Source: Leishmania mexicana MHOM/GT/2001/U1103 (Eukaryota > Euglenozoa > Kinetoplastea > Trypanosomatida > Trypanosomatidae). From it: a stretch of DNA of 64,000 bases. The position numbers and the translations under genes were made by a program. The stretch's first letter is position 1, and every line of letters starts with the position of its first letter. The notes under the pieces are model-generated. The model was not told the origin of the DNA. It ran no database searches and saw only the letters and a program-made list of their open reading frames with translations. Location of the stretch: NCBI RefSeq assembly GCF_000234665.1, contig NC_018330.1, positions 124,001 to 188,000 on the forward strand. Direction: 5' to 3'. Positions 32,162 through 42,152 of the stretch are shown piece by piece.

Positions 32162-33160
32162 CTACTTCTTCGCCTGTCGGGTCTGCTGGGCTTGGCGGCA
32201 CTTCTTCTCCGCCGCCGCCTTTGCCCTCTCCAGCTGCTGCATCTCGCGCTTCAGTGACGCGTGCTTGGCGCGCAGGTCCGTCAACTCCTTGTCCATCTGA
32301 AGGCGCTGCTGGTGCACATTGGCCTTTTCGGCCTCTAACTCGGTGATGCGCATCTGCGCCTGATCGTGTTGGCGCCTTGCGAGAGCCTCGACATCCTCCG
32401 GCTTCATGACAGAGTCGGCAAACCCTTCGAACTGTTTCTCGTACACCTCAAGCTGCTGCTGCAGGGCCGCCCGCGTCACCTCCACCGATTGGCGCTCACG
32501 CCGCACCAGCATGAGCTGCGCCTCGATCAGTCCCACATCCTTGGTTGCCTCCTGGTAGGCGACGATGAGCTCCTGGTACTCCGTCGTGCGCCCCTTCAGT
32601 CCATCCTGGAACTCCGCAAAGTTTTGCTCGAACGTTTCCTTTCTGTGCCCCAGCCTCGCCTCGAGCTCCTTCACCTCCGCCTCGACTGTCTCGACGCGCT
32701 CGCGGCGCTTCTCGCACTCTGCCCAGATGCTCTGCACATTTTGGCTCACACGCTCCCGCACATCGCTGCGGTAGGCCTCCATCTCAGGCTGCATCTTCTC
32801 CGTCAGTTGCTCTCGCTTCCTCGCCGTCTCTTGCAGGTTTTGGCAGATGTACTTGGACTTCTCCTCCTGCGCCTTGACCTTGCGCACGTCCATCCGCACG
32901 CTGTCCACGAAGCGCTCCTGCACGCCCAGCCTCTTCTTCATGCTCGCCAGCTCCGTCTCCATCTTTTTGGTCCTGGCGATCTCCTTCTGCACCAGGCCCT
33001 GGATGAAGGCATCGCCGTGCGCCGCCGCAAGGGCCTGCACCTTCTCCATAAGCACTGCACGGAGTGCCGTCTCGGCCATCTGGAGCTGCTCGGGGGAGTA
33101 GTTACCAAGGGAGGCCAACGCCGCTTCCTCGAGCGAGGCCGGCCCGGAAGTGGATGCCAT
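32162..33160 (-). CDS. Taxilin-like coiled-coil protein
   Basis: The 332-residue protein is almost wholly alpha-helical coiled coil from about residue 40 to 325, with regular heptads and many Glu, Gln, Lys and Arg. Two stretches recall the taxilin (myosin-like coiled-coil) family: KYICQNLQETARKREQLTE, near residue 105, and the block around FEQNFAEFQDGLKG, near residue 185. Taxilins bind syntaxins and act in vesicle traffic; some trypanosomatid relatives are cytoskeletal. Coiled coils resemble each other easily, so this call is moderate. It starts at ATG, and a pyrimidine tract ending in AG lies only 8 bases upstream. The plus-strand frame opposite this gene (about 32366-33295) is its shadow and not a gene. 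Confidence 0.65.
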   Translation of the reverse strand: MASTSGPASLEEAALASLGNYSPEQLQMAETALRAVLMEKVQALAAAHGDAFIQGLVQKEIARTKKMETELASMKKRLGVQERFVDSVRMDVRKVKAQEEKSKYICQNLQETARKREQLTEKMQPEMEAYRSDVRERVSQNVQSIWAECEKRRERVETVEAEVKELEARLGHRKETFEQNFAEFQDGLKGRTTEYQELIVAYQEATKDVGLIEAQLMLVRRERQSVEVTRAALQQQLEVYEKQFEGFADSVMKPEDVEALARRQHDQAQMRITELEAEKANVHQQRLQMDKELTDLRAKHASLKREMQQLERAKAAAEKKCRQAQQTRQAKK

Positions 33161-33168
33161 GATGGGCG

Positions 33169-33170
33169 CT
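33169..33170 (-). promoter_or_regulatory. Predicted spliced-leader acceptor for the taxilin-like gene
   Basis: A coding-strand pyrimidine-rich tract ending CCGCCCAG places an AG here, 8 bases before the ATG at 33160. It is sequence prediction only. Confidence 0.4.
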
Positions 33171-33522
33171 GGGCGGAGGATGGGCGAAAGAGAGGAGCAC
33201 CGAGGATGCGGAGAAAGGGCAAGCGACTTTCAAACAGCGGCTGGCACCCGTGCGGAGAGGCGTCCTCGCGTGCCGAGCTGCCCCTTGGAAAGTAGTTGGG
33301 GAGGTAAAAGCAGATCTATGGAAAGACGCAGAGGCGGAGAACCGCACGCAAGACAGAGTGGGTGTGGTCGGCGGAAAAAGGCCAACAAGAAGAAGCACAG
33401 GGTACAGTAGGAGGGAGGAGCAGGGGATGCTGCCACCACGGCGATGCGTCTCTTCGTACATGCCGGGCCGGGTGGAAAGCACAGATCAACCATAAAATGG
33501 AGAACAACGTCGTACGAAGCGA

Positions 33523-33554
33523 CGTGCGTGCGTGCGTGCGAGAGAGAGAGAGAG
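33523..33554. repeat. (CGTG)n followed by (AG)7 microsatellite
   Basis: A short tetranucleotide repeat of CGTG type (33523-33540) runs directly into seven AG units (33541-33554). It lies in intergenic sequence between the PPR and taxilin-like genes. Confidence 0.9.
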
Positions 33555-34674
33555 ACACCAGTCGGCAAAGATTTGTGTAACGGCGGTGATTGGGAAGAGG
33601 AAACGGAAGGCGACGATGAGGGTGGGTGAATGACGGACATACACATACACAAGGAATTCATGCCTCCTGCGCGTGCGCTCAGCATGCGTGCGTGCAAGGG
33701 GAAGTGGTGAGTTGAGGAGATGGGCGTACCCTCTTCTTCTGGACCAATACACCCCGCACGACATGAGGATGAGAAGAGACAACGGTGGCGGAAAGGGCTG
33801 GACGATACCACCGAATCGCTGCACTCGAGTGAAGCTGCGCGGGGGTGGGGGAAAGGTGAGTGTCTTGAGGAGGATACGGGCGCGCTGTAACACGATACAC
33901 AAGCTTATTCAGTCTGTGTACGCGTGTATGCACGAAAGCCGCTGCAAGGGCGAGAGACAGGGATGGGGGATGTCGCAGCACGTCCCACAAGCGCACCGCT
34001 CACGCCTTTCGCGTTGCAGACGAATGTCTGTGAGCTTTTCGTTGCGTGGGTCTCTGTTTTCGCACCGGCGTGCGCGATGGTGTACATGTGCTACGGTCCC
34101 GCCACCCTCCCCTTCCCTCCCTCCACGTCACGTTACTTTCTTCATCTGTGATACGCGCGGGTGCGCGCGAGTGGCCCCATCTGCACACGCGTGCGCACAG
34201 GAAGAAGGGGAGGCGGGAAAGGGGGAAAGAGCGAGGGAGAGGGTGTAAGCGTGAGCGTGCGAGGGTGGCGTGTCCGCTTGCGACCGCGATGATGAACAGC
34301 CACTCCGTATGTCGTGCAGACACGCACAGAATGCGGAAAAGGGGATGGGTGCGGATGGGAAGAAAGGTATGAGAACAGCGCTGCTCGCCCTCTGAGTCTC
34401 CTACGCCTAGACACACACGGACCACCGCCACGTTCCTGCCTATGAGCCGGCCTCCGATGGAACAGCAGCGACGGCAGCATAACAGAAGAAACGAGCGGGA
34501 GAAATGCGTGCATGTACGCCCGCCAGTGTGGGTGCTCATGACTGTAGAGTGATGAACTCCCTCCCTGCCCGTGTTCCCGCATGTGCGATGACTCTATGGG
34601 TGAGCGTTTCGCCGGCTTGACTTCTCCCCTTCCTCCTGTGTGCTGGCACCCGTGCAGAGAAAAGTGCGGCACGC

Positions 34675-35892
34675 TCACCTGGGGAGCACGGAGTCCGACG
34701 TAGAGGGGACACTCAACTCGTAGTACCACACGACGAAGTACCCTATGATCGACTTCAACACCATAACGAACGTCAAGTACACCATCGCCCCTATCAAGAA
34801 GTTCCAGGAGCGTAGCGGTGTCACGGCGATCCAGGCATCGATGTATGCCATGCCCCTGCGCACATAGCCGGCTCGGCCCTTCCGCAGCGCCTCGCACAGG
34901 ATGAGATAGCTCTCCCACTGCAGCGGCACACGCGGGCGGCGGTTGCGCATTTCGCTGTAGCAGTTATAGACGACGCGCCAGTCGAATGGATCCATGTTCA
35001 TGTAGACCCGCATCAGGGCATTGTAGGTCTTGGCGGTGATGCCACTTCTGCGCTCGCGAGAGATCTTGTCGAAGACCTCGATGGCGCGCGCCCACTGCGG
35101 CGGCACCTCGGTGGAGAGGCTTGTGATCATCAGCTCGTAATTGTGGGCAGCAGGTCGCACGCCGCGCTTCTGCATATCGTCGAATAGCAACTGACAAGCC
35201 TTGGGCATGCCGCGCTGCAGGCACATCTCCATCAACGCTGCGTACATGTTCGGCGTCGGTGCCATGTGTTGTTGTATCATAAGTTGGTAGAGATCCATGC
35301 TTGCCCGAAGCTGCCCGCCGCTCATGAGAGAGGAAAGGAGTGCCTCGTAGGTGGAGGGGCTGATGCGCAGCCCGGCAGTCTTGGCACCCTTCACGGCCGC
35401 CAGCGCCAAGGCGTAGTCCTTCGGCGGCAGGTGGTCAATATAGCGGCGTAGTTGCACATTGCTGACGGTACGCGCTTGCACGGAGCAGGCAAACGCCTCC
35501 TCGACCTCCGCCGGTGTGTTGAGGGGTACCTTGTCACCATGAAGGCCTATCACGGTCGCTGTAACCGCAGCAGTAGTACCAGTGCCGAGCGGAGACGAGG
35601 TGCCCGCAGAAGGCACTGCGGTAGTGTCGGCAGCATCGCTGGCTGTAAACACAGAAGTGAATGGCAACGGAGAGGGTGCGGCAGGAGTGGAGGAAGGCAA
35701 CTCTGAGATGGGTGGAGAGGAGTGCAGCGTTGCACTGGTCGTGAAGCTGTGACGCGCAGTCCAGGTAGCCCCGCCGTTGCGCCGCACGAGGCCCTTGCCA
35801 CTGTGGACAAGCGCTGCCGGCACATGCCTGCGCGTGGAGAGAGGCAGCCCGCAGCAGTACATGGAATGAGGTGGCCAAGTGGGAAGATGCAT
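34675..35892 (-). CDS. Pentatricopeptide-repeat protein with a C-terminal membrane helix
   Basis: From the ATG at 35892 the protein has 405 residues. Residues about 180-350 hold PPR-type helical pairs, recognisable in ISPSTYEALLSSLMSGG, PTPNMYAALMEMCLQRG, PAAHNYELMITSLSTE and ITAKTYNALMRVYMN. PPR proteins bind organellar RNA in a sequence-dependent way, and trypanosomatid mitochondria contain many. The N-terminus is Arg/Ser-rich and could be an import signal. Unusually, a hydrophobic segment near residues 365-390 (LIGAMVYLTFVMVLKSIIGY) would anchor it in a membrane, probably the mitochondrial inner membrane. A second ATG at 35862 is also possible. The frame remains open for another 172 codons upstream, but that part is low-complexity leader. 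Confidence 0.8.
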   Translation of the reverse strand: MHLPTWPPHSMYCCGLPLSTRRHVPAALVHSGKGLVRRNGGATWTARHSFTTSATLHSSPPISELPSSTPAAPSPLPFTSVFTASDAADTTAVPSAGTSSPLGTGTTAAVTATVIGLHGDKVPLNTPAEVEEAFACSVQARTVSNVQLRRYIDHLPPKDYALALAAVKGAKTAGLRISPSTYEALLSSLMSGGQLRASMDLYQLMIQQHMAPTPNMYAALMEMCLQRGMPKACQLLFDDMQKRGVRPAAHNYELMITSLSTEVPPQWARAIEVFDKISRERRSGITAKTYNALMRVYMNMDPFDWRVVYNCYSEMRNRRPRVPLQWESYLILCEALRKGRAGYVRRGMAYIDAWIAVTPLRSWNFLIGAMVYLTFVMVLKSIIGYFVVWYYELSVPSTSDSVLPR

Positions 35893-36560
35893 GCGGCGCT
35901 GAAGCACACAGTAGCAGCGATAGATAAAAGAAAAAACGATGCACGTGCTTGTGCGCCAGCTGGCGTCGATCAGTGCGCTGATGTGTGTGTGTGAAGTGAG
36001 AGGGGAGCGGGCGGGCGACGGCGTACAGCGTGAAAAAGTGGTGGGCAGTGCGGGTAAAGGAATGCAGGCACGAGAGGGAAGGGAAGGGAAGGGGGGCCGA
36101 TCCAACGGTGGTGATTTGGCGGAGAGTGGGAAGCGGTAGAAAGAGCATGCGCACACAGCTGAGGACGATCCTAAGACACGGAGGCCGCCATGCGTGTTTT
36201 GAGGGGTGGGGATAGTACTGGGGCCGCTGTGCAACCTATGGGAGAGCGGTAGAGCACAAAGCTGCTGCTCCACCCACCCACCCCATCCCGTCCACACACA
36301 CTCACAGGGTAAGAGGGAGTCGATGGTGCGTGATCGCAGGAGAGAGGGAGAAAAGGGGGAGGGCCAAGAGAGAGACGAGCAGCGACCCTCCCCTCTCCCC
36401 ACAGACAAAGTACAGGGGAGGGGTAAGGTGGGGTGCCCCGTGTGTGTGTGTGCGTGCGTTTGTCATTCTGGTCCTCCGTCACGATGCAAGAAAACAAGCC
36501 ACTGTCCATACCAAGAGAGAATACGTGTGTGGGTGTCTCAAAACAACTTGACTGCTTAGG

Positions 36561-36606
36561 TATAGATAGATAGATATAGATATATATAGATATAGATAGA
36601 GAGAGA
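36561..36606. repeat. TAGA/TATA microsatellite
   Basis: An AT-rich tract built of TAGA and TA units is seen in otherwise GC-rich DNA, downstream of chaperonin copy 1. It is an imperfect repeat of about 46 bases. Confidence 0.9.
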
Positions 36607-36882
36607 TGCTATCCTGTTAGAAACCGATACGAGCTCACGCCTCTTCCCTCCCCATCCCTCCCTCCCTCCCTCCCCCTCTCTCTCGCCATGGAAAGGGAGG
36701 AGGAGGGAGGGGGAGGGGGGGAAGAGTCGAGAGAGGGAGAGAGACCGGGGGTGGAGGGAGATGAAGGCGACATGAAGACCGAGTCATGCTGTGTCATCGT
36801 ATCGTGCGTCTGATCGCGTGCATGTGCGCACTTCCGTTAATGGACTACATGCCGCACGCGTGAAACGTCTTCGCCCGCACAG

Positions 36883-36902
36883 ACACACACACACACACAC
36901 AC
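36883..36902. repeat. (AC)10 microsatellite
   Basis: About ten AC units in intergenic sequence. Confidence 0.9.
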
Positions 36903-37584
36903 TTACGCACAAGCAACCCTACCACCATCCTCCCCCCTCCCCTCCCCTCTCACCACTTCGTCCTCGCAACGCTTGCCATCCTCGCCGTCAGGTGGCCGCT
37001 TACGCAGCAATGTGCTTGCACGCGCATGCGGCACATAGCGGCGACGTACAGATAAAGAAAACAAGTGTTCCCCCTCCCCCGGCACTCACAGAGACACGCC
37101 GACCCACATAGCAGCAACCTGCATAAGAGGCGGGAGCGAAGCGGTGTGCGTGCATGATAAGCCTCCATGGGTGCACGCGTGTGCGCAAGCGAGCGAGCGA
37201 GCGAGGAGGAGGAGGCGGGGGAAAAAAAAAACGGAAATCAAATGTGGGAACGCCCTGCGCGCACAACACGCAAAAGAGCCTGAGACAACACAGCGAGGAG
37301 AGCGAGAGACGCACGCGCACTGCTATGGCTGGAGAGGGAGAGGGAGAGGGGGGCGAGGGGGGCGAGGGGGGCCGTCAGAGAGGAGACAAGCGAAAGGAGG
37401 AGAAAGCCGTGGTCTGCCCACGCTGCCCCTTACGCCTAACTCAGGCGGGCGGTTACTTTTCCCTTTGTTTTCTGTGCGACGACATACCGGTTATCTCCCG
37501 ACCTTGTGCGGACCCCCTCCCCCTGCCTCCTCTTGCCCGTTCCTTTTTTCCTTCCGCTGCTAAGGAGAACAGTGTGTGCGCCGT

Positions 37585-37925
37585 GTCTCGCCCGCCATGT
37601 CGGTCCCTTCTCCACCCGTTTCTCAGCTTGACAGCACGCCAAGCAGCACGCTCTCATCGTACAGGAAGAACTCCTGTCCCTCCACCTTCACCGAAGAGCC
37701 GCCGTACTCCGGCAGCAGTACCGTGTCGCCCACCTTCACCGTCGGCGTCCAGTCCTTCGACCCAGCCGCCACCGCCACAACGGTGCCCTCGTTGACCTTG
37801 GCGGCCACCTGCTCAGGGATCAGAATGCCGGCCTTGGTCTGCTTCGCCGCCTCCACGCGCTTCACCAGCACGCGCTGGCCCAGCGGCTGTAGCTTCTTCA
37901 GAGCGGGGACGGTGAAGCGGAACAT
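37585..37925. repeat. 341 bp direct repeat, copy A (chaperonin 1)
   Basis: This block is base-for-base identical to 41811-42151. It covers the whole coding region of chaperonin copy 1 and 38 bases past the stop codon. The identity stops exactly at the start codon on one side. Confidence 0.97.
37623..37925 (-). CDS. HSP10: 10 kDa chaperonin (HSP10/CPN10), copy 1
   Basis: The 100-residue protein starts at the ATG at 37925. It shows the GroES-family pattern: LQPLGQRVLVKRVE at the start, then TKAGILIPEQ in the mobile-loop position, NEGTVVAVAAG, VKVGDTVLLPEYGG and a final FFLYDESVLLGVL. HSP10 forms a seven-membered lid on HSP60 in the mitochondrial matrix and is needed for protein folding there. 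Length is normal for the family. The nucleotide sequence of the coding region is identical to that of the copy at 41849-42151, about 4.2 kb away, while upstream sequence differs. A larger frame running upstream of this ATG is a non-coding leader. The two copies probably give the same protein from differently regulated mRNAs. Confidence 0.97.
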   Translation of the reverse strand: MFRFTVPALKKLQPLGQRVLVKRVEAAKQTKAGILIPEQVAAKVNEGTVVAVAAGSKDWTPTVKVGDTVLLPEYGGSSVKVEGQEFFLYDESVLLGVLSS

Positions 37926-38793
37926 TAGGTAAGCGGGGTCGAAACACGAAGAAGCGAAGAGAGGAAAATATGTAAGTGAAGTCGCACGTGCTGAGCAGAC
38001 GGAGACGCGTACGTGTGTGCACACTCTGAGAACGGTGAAGGCGTGAAGAGATATCCTGCGTGGCAGTGGAGAAGAGAGAAGAGCGCCACGTTTGGGAGAG
38101 ATAGAGAGGAATCGTGGTGGTGGGCAGTGAAGAGGAGAAGGCTGAGCAGTGGAAGCGATGCACGTCACCCGGTGCGCACACACAGAGCAAGCGCACCACA
38201 GCCGCACGCACATGTCAGAGGAGAAATCAGCGTTACTCACTGGAGGTACAAAAACGCTGGATAGATGCAGAGCCCAAATACCGTGAGATGTCAACGGAGG
38301 GGGCGGGGGGAGGCCGTTGCCCCATGGACGACAAGCCGCGATCGCTCTCTCGACATACGCGCATGGGGAACAGGGTCTTCCCACACACAAACATTTTTCA
38401 AGCTGTCCGTTTCGCTGCCATGCAACATGCGCCCAGCTCCGCTCTGCCCCCCCCCCAGGCCTGTCACAAGCTCACCTCGCGTCGTGCCAAGCAGCCGTAG
38501 ACAGAAGCCCGCACAGCAATGCGCCGACATCACCATCTCAGAGCAGGCCCCGTGCACCAAAAGCTGCCCACACCCGCCTCGCAGCCGCTCACCACCTGGT
38601 GCATCCCCCTCGCGGTGCCGCAGGCCCCACACACACGCACACACCACACACCCAATTCTCGCGGCATAGACTCTCGAATATAGAGAGAGAAGCACAGGGG
38701 AGAGAGAGTGGAGCATGATGGAATGCAGCGGAGAAGCAACTCACAGGTGCCGGAAGGGTAGACTTGTAAGAGAGAGGGAAGAAGGCATATTCG
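37926..38793. other. Upstream region of chaperonin copy 1 and 3' flank of the thioesterase-like gene
   Basis: About 870 bases. The 5' flank of chaperonin copy 1 shows no AG between its proximal pyrimidine tract and the ATG. A better tract with AG lies near 38056. No gene is supported. Confidence 0.55.
38056..38057 (-). promoter_or_regulatory. Predicted spliced-leader acceptor for chaperonin copy 1
   Basis: On the coding strand a pyrimidine tract (complement of about 38060-38090) is followed by CACGCAG, with the AG here, giving a 5' UTR of about 130 bases. A second pyrimidine tract nearer the ATG has no AG before the start codon. It is prediction only. Confidence 0.4.
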
Positions 38794-40038
38794 CTAATGC
38801 AGGAAGCAGGTGGCAGCCGTCATCACGCCCACCGAGGCAATGAAGCGATCCTTCGAGGAGGCACCGTCCAGGCTTGGCACGCCGACCGTGAAGAAACCAA
38901 TGTCCATCATGTCCACCGCTGGTGCGTCGGATGCTTCACTATCTGGAACCACCACAGTAGTGGCAGCAGCACCATCCCCGCTGCCTGTAGAAGTCCCAGC
39001 AGAGGAGAACTGCGTCTTGGCACGTGCCGGGTTTACAGGGAAGAGAAACACTTCCGTAGCGACGCAGCTCACCGGGACCTCGCGAACGTAGTCGATGCGG
39101 AACTTGCGCAGCAGTATGTCGGCGCGGTTTGGCGGCACGTCAGGGCGCCGGAGACGCGAGTAGGCGCATTGCGCATCGGCCGTAGCGCCACGGAAGGCGT
39201 CGATCACGAGCAGCTTCGTCACGAGCTGGTTCACGTGCAGGTTGAAGTCAATATCGGTCTCGCGCAGCATGAAGTGGCGCCGATGAAGCAGCCAGAGGGG
39301 TGCCGCGGTGCACACATGAGGCAGGGAGATGAGAAACTCATCCGGTGGTGGAGCAGAGAGCGGGGAGTACGCGGCAATCTCCATGGAAGCAATGGCAGAC
39401 GTATTCGCGAACCACCCGCTCTGCAGCAGAAGGTCACTCACTGAGAGTCGCTGAACCCGTGCTACGTCGGATGAGGGCATTTTCGACGCATTCTTCTCAA
39501 TGGCGAAGCGCAGCAGCGACCGCTTATCAGCAGGCAGCGCCGCCGGGGTGCGCTGCTGCTTCGACACCCACACTGCTGTCACCTTGAAGCTGCCAAGCAA
39601 GCTGCGCGCTGCCTCGCCCTGCCCGTCCAAGTAGGTGTAAAGTTGGCTGTACACGCTGTAGGAGCTGTTGCCGACGTGGACGAGGTGTAAGTGAACCTCA
39701 GCGCACAGCCTTAAGGGCCTTGGCGGCAACTCGAAGTCAGGGCACGGATTATCAAGGATCTCCTCGACGCCGGCGAAGAAAAACGTGTTGTTCGAGTCTG
39801 TGTAGGCGTGGGTTGCCTGCTCCACCGGCGGACGCGCCACGTTGCCCTGGGCGTCCGGCGCGGCGAGCGCCATTTCGTCGGGTGTTTGCAGCCACCCGTG
39901 CTCCCGTGCAAAACGGAAGCAGTAGTTGCCAAGACGGTTTAAGGTGGACACATCAATCTGCGTGTGCTGCACCGGCACAAACGGTACGACAGGAATGCCC
40001 CACACCACCGCCGACCCGTCCGCCTCCTCACGATACAT
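38794..40038 (-). CDS. Tandem hot-dog-fold thioesterase-like protein
   Basis: From the ATG at 40038 the protein has 414 residues. It looks like two hot-dog domains in tandem, as in acyl-ACP thioesterases and related enzymes. In the first, residues about 20-170, the strand pattern VHVGNSSYSVYSQLYTYLDG and KVTAVWVSKQQR is typical. In the second, from about residue 240, RETDIDFNLHVNQLVTKLLVI matches the D-x-D-x-N-x-HVNN signature region of that group. The N-terminal half lacks an evident catalytic acid, so activity is uncertain. Substrate is unknown; fatty acyl thioesters are the general guess. No signal peptide or membrane segment is seen. It lies between the two chaperonin copies. The frame is open upstream but has no ATG there. 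Confidence 0.7.
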   Translation of the reverse strand: MYREEADGSAVVWGIPVVPFVPVQHTQIDVSTLNRLGNYCFRFAREHGWLQTPDEMALAAPDAQGNVARPPVEQATHAYTDSNNTFFFAGVEEILDNPCPDFELPPRPLRLCAEVHLHLVHVGNSSYSVYSQLYTYLDGQGEAARSLLGSFKVTAVWVSKQQRTPAALPADKRSLLRFAIEKNASKMPSSDVARVQRLSVSDLLLQSGWFANTSAIASMEIAAYSPLSAPPPDEFLISLPHVCTAAPLWLLHRRHFMLRETDIDFNLHVNQLVTKLLVIDAFRGATADAQCAYSRLRRPDVPPNRADILLRKFRIDYVREVPVSCVATEVFLFPVNPARAKTQFSSAGTSTGSGDGAAATTVVVPDSEASDAPAVDMMDIGFFTVGVPSLDGASSKDRFIASVGVMTAATCFLH

Positions 40039-41848
40039 GACACAGGCGAGTGCACTAGGATGGATGCGCGATGCAAGTATAGACAGAGGAAGAGGGCTAG
40101 CCACCGAAGAGCGCACGGATGGGAGCTTTGTGACGCACGAATGCGGATGTATGCATATAGGTATGTAAGGTGAAGCGAAGGATGCGTGGGAGAAGCGAGT
40201 AAGCTGTGAGGCAGAGGGAGGCGTACTTCAAAGGGAAAAAGGATCTCGCAACGGACACAGAAGCGTTAACACAACACACACACACACGCACTAGAAGCAG
40301 AAGGCAACATCCACATCGTGACGCGTGCGTGTTGGCGGAGGGGACGTCGGCAGACTCCGGCAACGCATCGAACAGGAACGAGGAGGGGAGGAGAGTGGAG
40401 GGGGGGACACCTGTGTGAGTAAGAGGGAGAGACAACGCTCCCAGTGAAGTTGAGGTGCCCATTTATGAGTCCCCTCCGACACCACCACTGCCATGACGAC
40501 AACACTCTCGCCAGGCGCGCACTGTTACGACACGGGAGTGGGCACGCTGTCTGTAGACCACACGATGACGTTGATTCCGCTCATTGACCTTGTTGGTTTT
40601 ACTATTACTGCCGTTTGTCCTTTGCTTCTTTGCCATCAAAGATAGGGTGGATGTTGCTTCTCCGCATCGGTCCTTCCGTCCGTCCTTCCTTGGGCGTCCG
40701 AGGCGCAGCCCCGCTGCTGTTGTCGCTAGCACCGTCTCTCTAGCTCTCCCCTCTCTCACGTCATCTCCGCTGTATACCTCCCCATGGCACGCGTGCAACC
40801 CCCACCCCTCACCCTCACCCCCACCGTAGCCCACCACCCCTCCTGCAAGCACGCAGGCACACGCGGAGGAACGGCAAGCAAGACTAGAATGGGCAGAAGG
40901 TGAGGGAGGGAGGGAGGGAGTGGGGTAGGGGGGTGCAGATACGGAGAGAGAGGAACGTGAAGGAGGTGAATCAGCAGTGGGGTGATGACTATGCGATCGA
41001 CGTCCCAAAACACACAAAACGAAAACACCGCACGAAACGTGCAAAGGGCGCGGAGAGGAGGGGGACGACGGGCAATAATGCGCGGGGCAGTCGCTGACAA
41101 CATACGAAGAGAAAAAATGGTAAAGTCTCTGTGTGGATGGGGGAGGGAGAGGGGGAGGGGGGCGTCTGCCTCCCTCAGTGTGTCTCTCTGTCTGTGTGAC
41201 GTGGAGGCTCACGGAGAGCACAAAGCGGGATGCGAACGAAAAATAGAAAAAAGCGAACGAGGGAGCAACACAAGGACGAGCCGACGGAGCCGCAGCAACA
41301 AAATGGAGGAGGAAGCGATGGCGGGAAACGCAAGGGGGGGCTCCCTGACGCACTCGGAGTCGCGGTCTGTCGTGAACGAAAGGCAGCCAACGAAGGAGAG
41401 AGGCGTTATGACAAGAGAGAGTGGGGGAACGCAGATGACGTGTATGTGCGTGCGCATGCCTTGCGCCAAGCAGCCGCCCAGTTCGACCTCGGCCGCGTCC
41501 TCGGCATGAACCACTGGAATCAGCGGACGCGAACAACGAGGTCGGAAAAGGTAGGCAATCAAGAAGGTTCGCGCAAGGGGTGATCAGCAGATACATCGCG
41601 ATTAGACCACAGCAAAAACGAGGGAGGAAGAAGGGGGCCGAAGTGACGAGGGAGAGCGAGCGGGATGTCATCAGTGCAATACGCACCTTCTTCCCCCCTC
41701 ACCTCCGTGTCGCCCCCAGTCATCTCATCCTTCACCTCCCCTCCCCACAACTCTCTCGCCACCCGAGACGAGCTCTCTCGCTTTCTCTGATTCGCTAGCT
41801 GATCCTCAGCGTCTCGCCCGCCATGTCGGTCCCTTCTCCACCCGTTTC
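40039..41848. other. Intergenic region between chaperonin copy 2 and the thioesterase-like gene
   Basis: About 1.8 kb, purine-rich on the plus strand. A 407-codon minus-strand frame (40463-41686) is low-complexity, Ser/Pro/Arg-rich and begins without a credible start, so I do not call it. A short CA tract lies near 40274-40287. Confidence 0.6.
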
Positions 41849-42151
41849 TCAGCTTGACAGCACGCCAAGCAGCACGCTCTCATCGTACAGGAAGAACTCC
41901 TGTCCCTCCACCTTCACCGAAGAGCCGCCGTACTCCGGCAGCAGTACCGTGTCGCCCACCTTCACCGTCGGCGTCCAGTCCTTCGACCCAGCCGCCACCG
42001 CCACAACGGTGCCCTCGTTGACCTTGGCGGCCACCTGCTCAGGGATCAGAATGCCGGCCTTGGTCTGCTTCGCCGCCTCCACGCGCTTCACCAGCACGCG
42101 CTGGCCCAGCGGCTGTAGCTTCTTCAGAGCGGGGACGGTGAAGCGGAACAT
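41811..42151. repeat. 341 bp direct repeat, copy B (chaperonin 2)
   Basis: This block is base-for-base identical to 37585-37925 and covers the coding region of chaperonin copy 2 and 38 bases past its stop codon. Flanking DNA on both sides is unrelated to that of copy A. Confidence 0.97.
41849..42151 (-). CDS. HSP10: 10 kDa chaperonin (HSP10/CPN10), copy 2
   Basis: This gene encodes the same 100-residue HSP10 protein as the copy at 37623-37925, from an identical coding sequence. The start is the ATG at 42151. The GroES-like features are the same: TKAGILIPEQ, VKVGDTVLLPEYGG and FFLYDESVLLGVL. It acts with HSP60 in the mitochondrion. The upstream flank differs wholly from copy 1. On the coding strand a pyrimidine tract ends in CCACAG just one base before the ATG, and a GT repeat lies 150 bases upstream. 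Different 5' flanks with equal proteins suggest separate control of mRNA level or translation. Confidence 0.97.
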   Translation of the reverse strand: MFRFTVPALKKLQPLGQRVLVKRVEAAKQTKAGILIPEQVAAKVNEGTVVAVAAGSKDWTPTVKVGDTVLLPEYGGSSVKVEGQEFFLYDESVLLGVLSS

Positions 42152-42152
42152 G

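Larger units (their letters stand above)
33161..34674. other. Intergenic region between the PPR and taxilin-like genes
   Basis: About 1.5 kb of UTR-like sequence. It contains a (CGTG)n tract followed by (AG)7 at 33523-33554. No gene is supported; the long minus-strand frame 34142-34918 is out of frame with the PPR protein and partly overlaps it. Confidence 0.6.
35893..37622. other. Intergenic region between chaperonin copy 1 and the PPR gene
   Basis: About 1.7 kb. It contains a GATA-type microsatellite (36561-36606), an AC repeat (36883-36902), a GAGC repeat near 37188-37206 and G-rich triplet-like blocks near 37334-37372. No gene is supported. Confidence 0.6.

Noticed and set aside
32366..33295. 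309-codon plus-strand frame opposite the taxilin-like gene
   Set aside because: Leu/His/Arg-rich antisense shadow of a coiled-coil gene, a usual artefact of GC-rich codons.
40463..41686. 407-codon minus-strand frame between the chaperonins
   Set aside because: Low complexity (Ser, Pro, Arg), no recognised motif, and it lies in UTR-like sequence with microsatellites.
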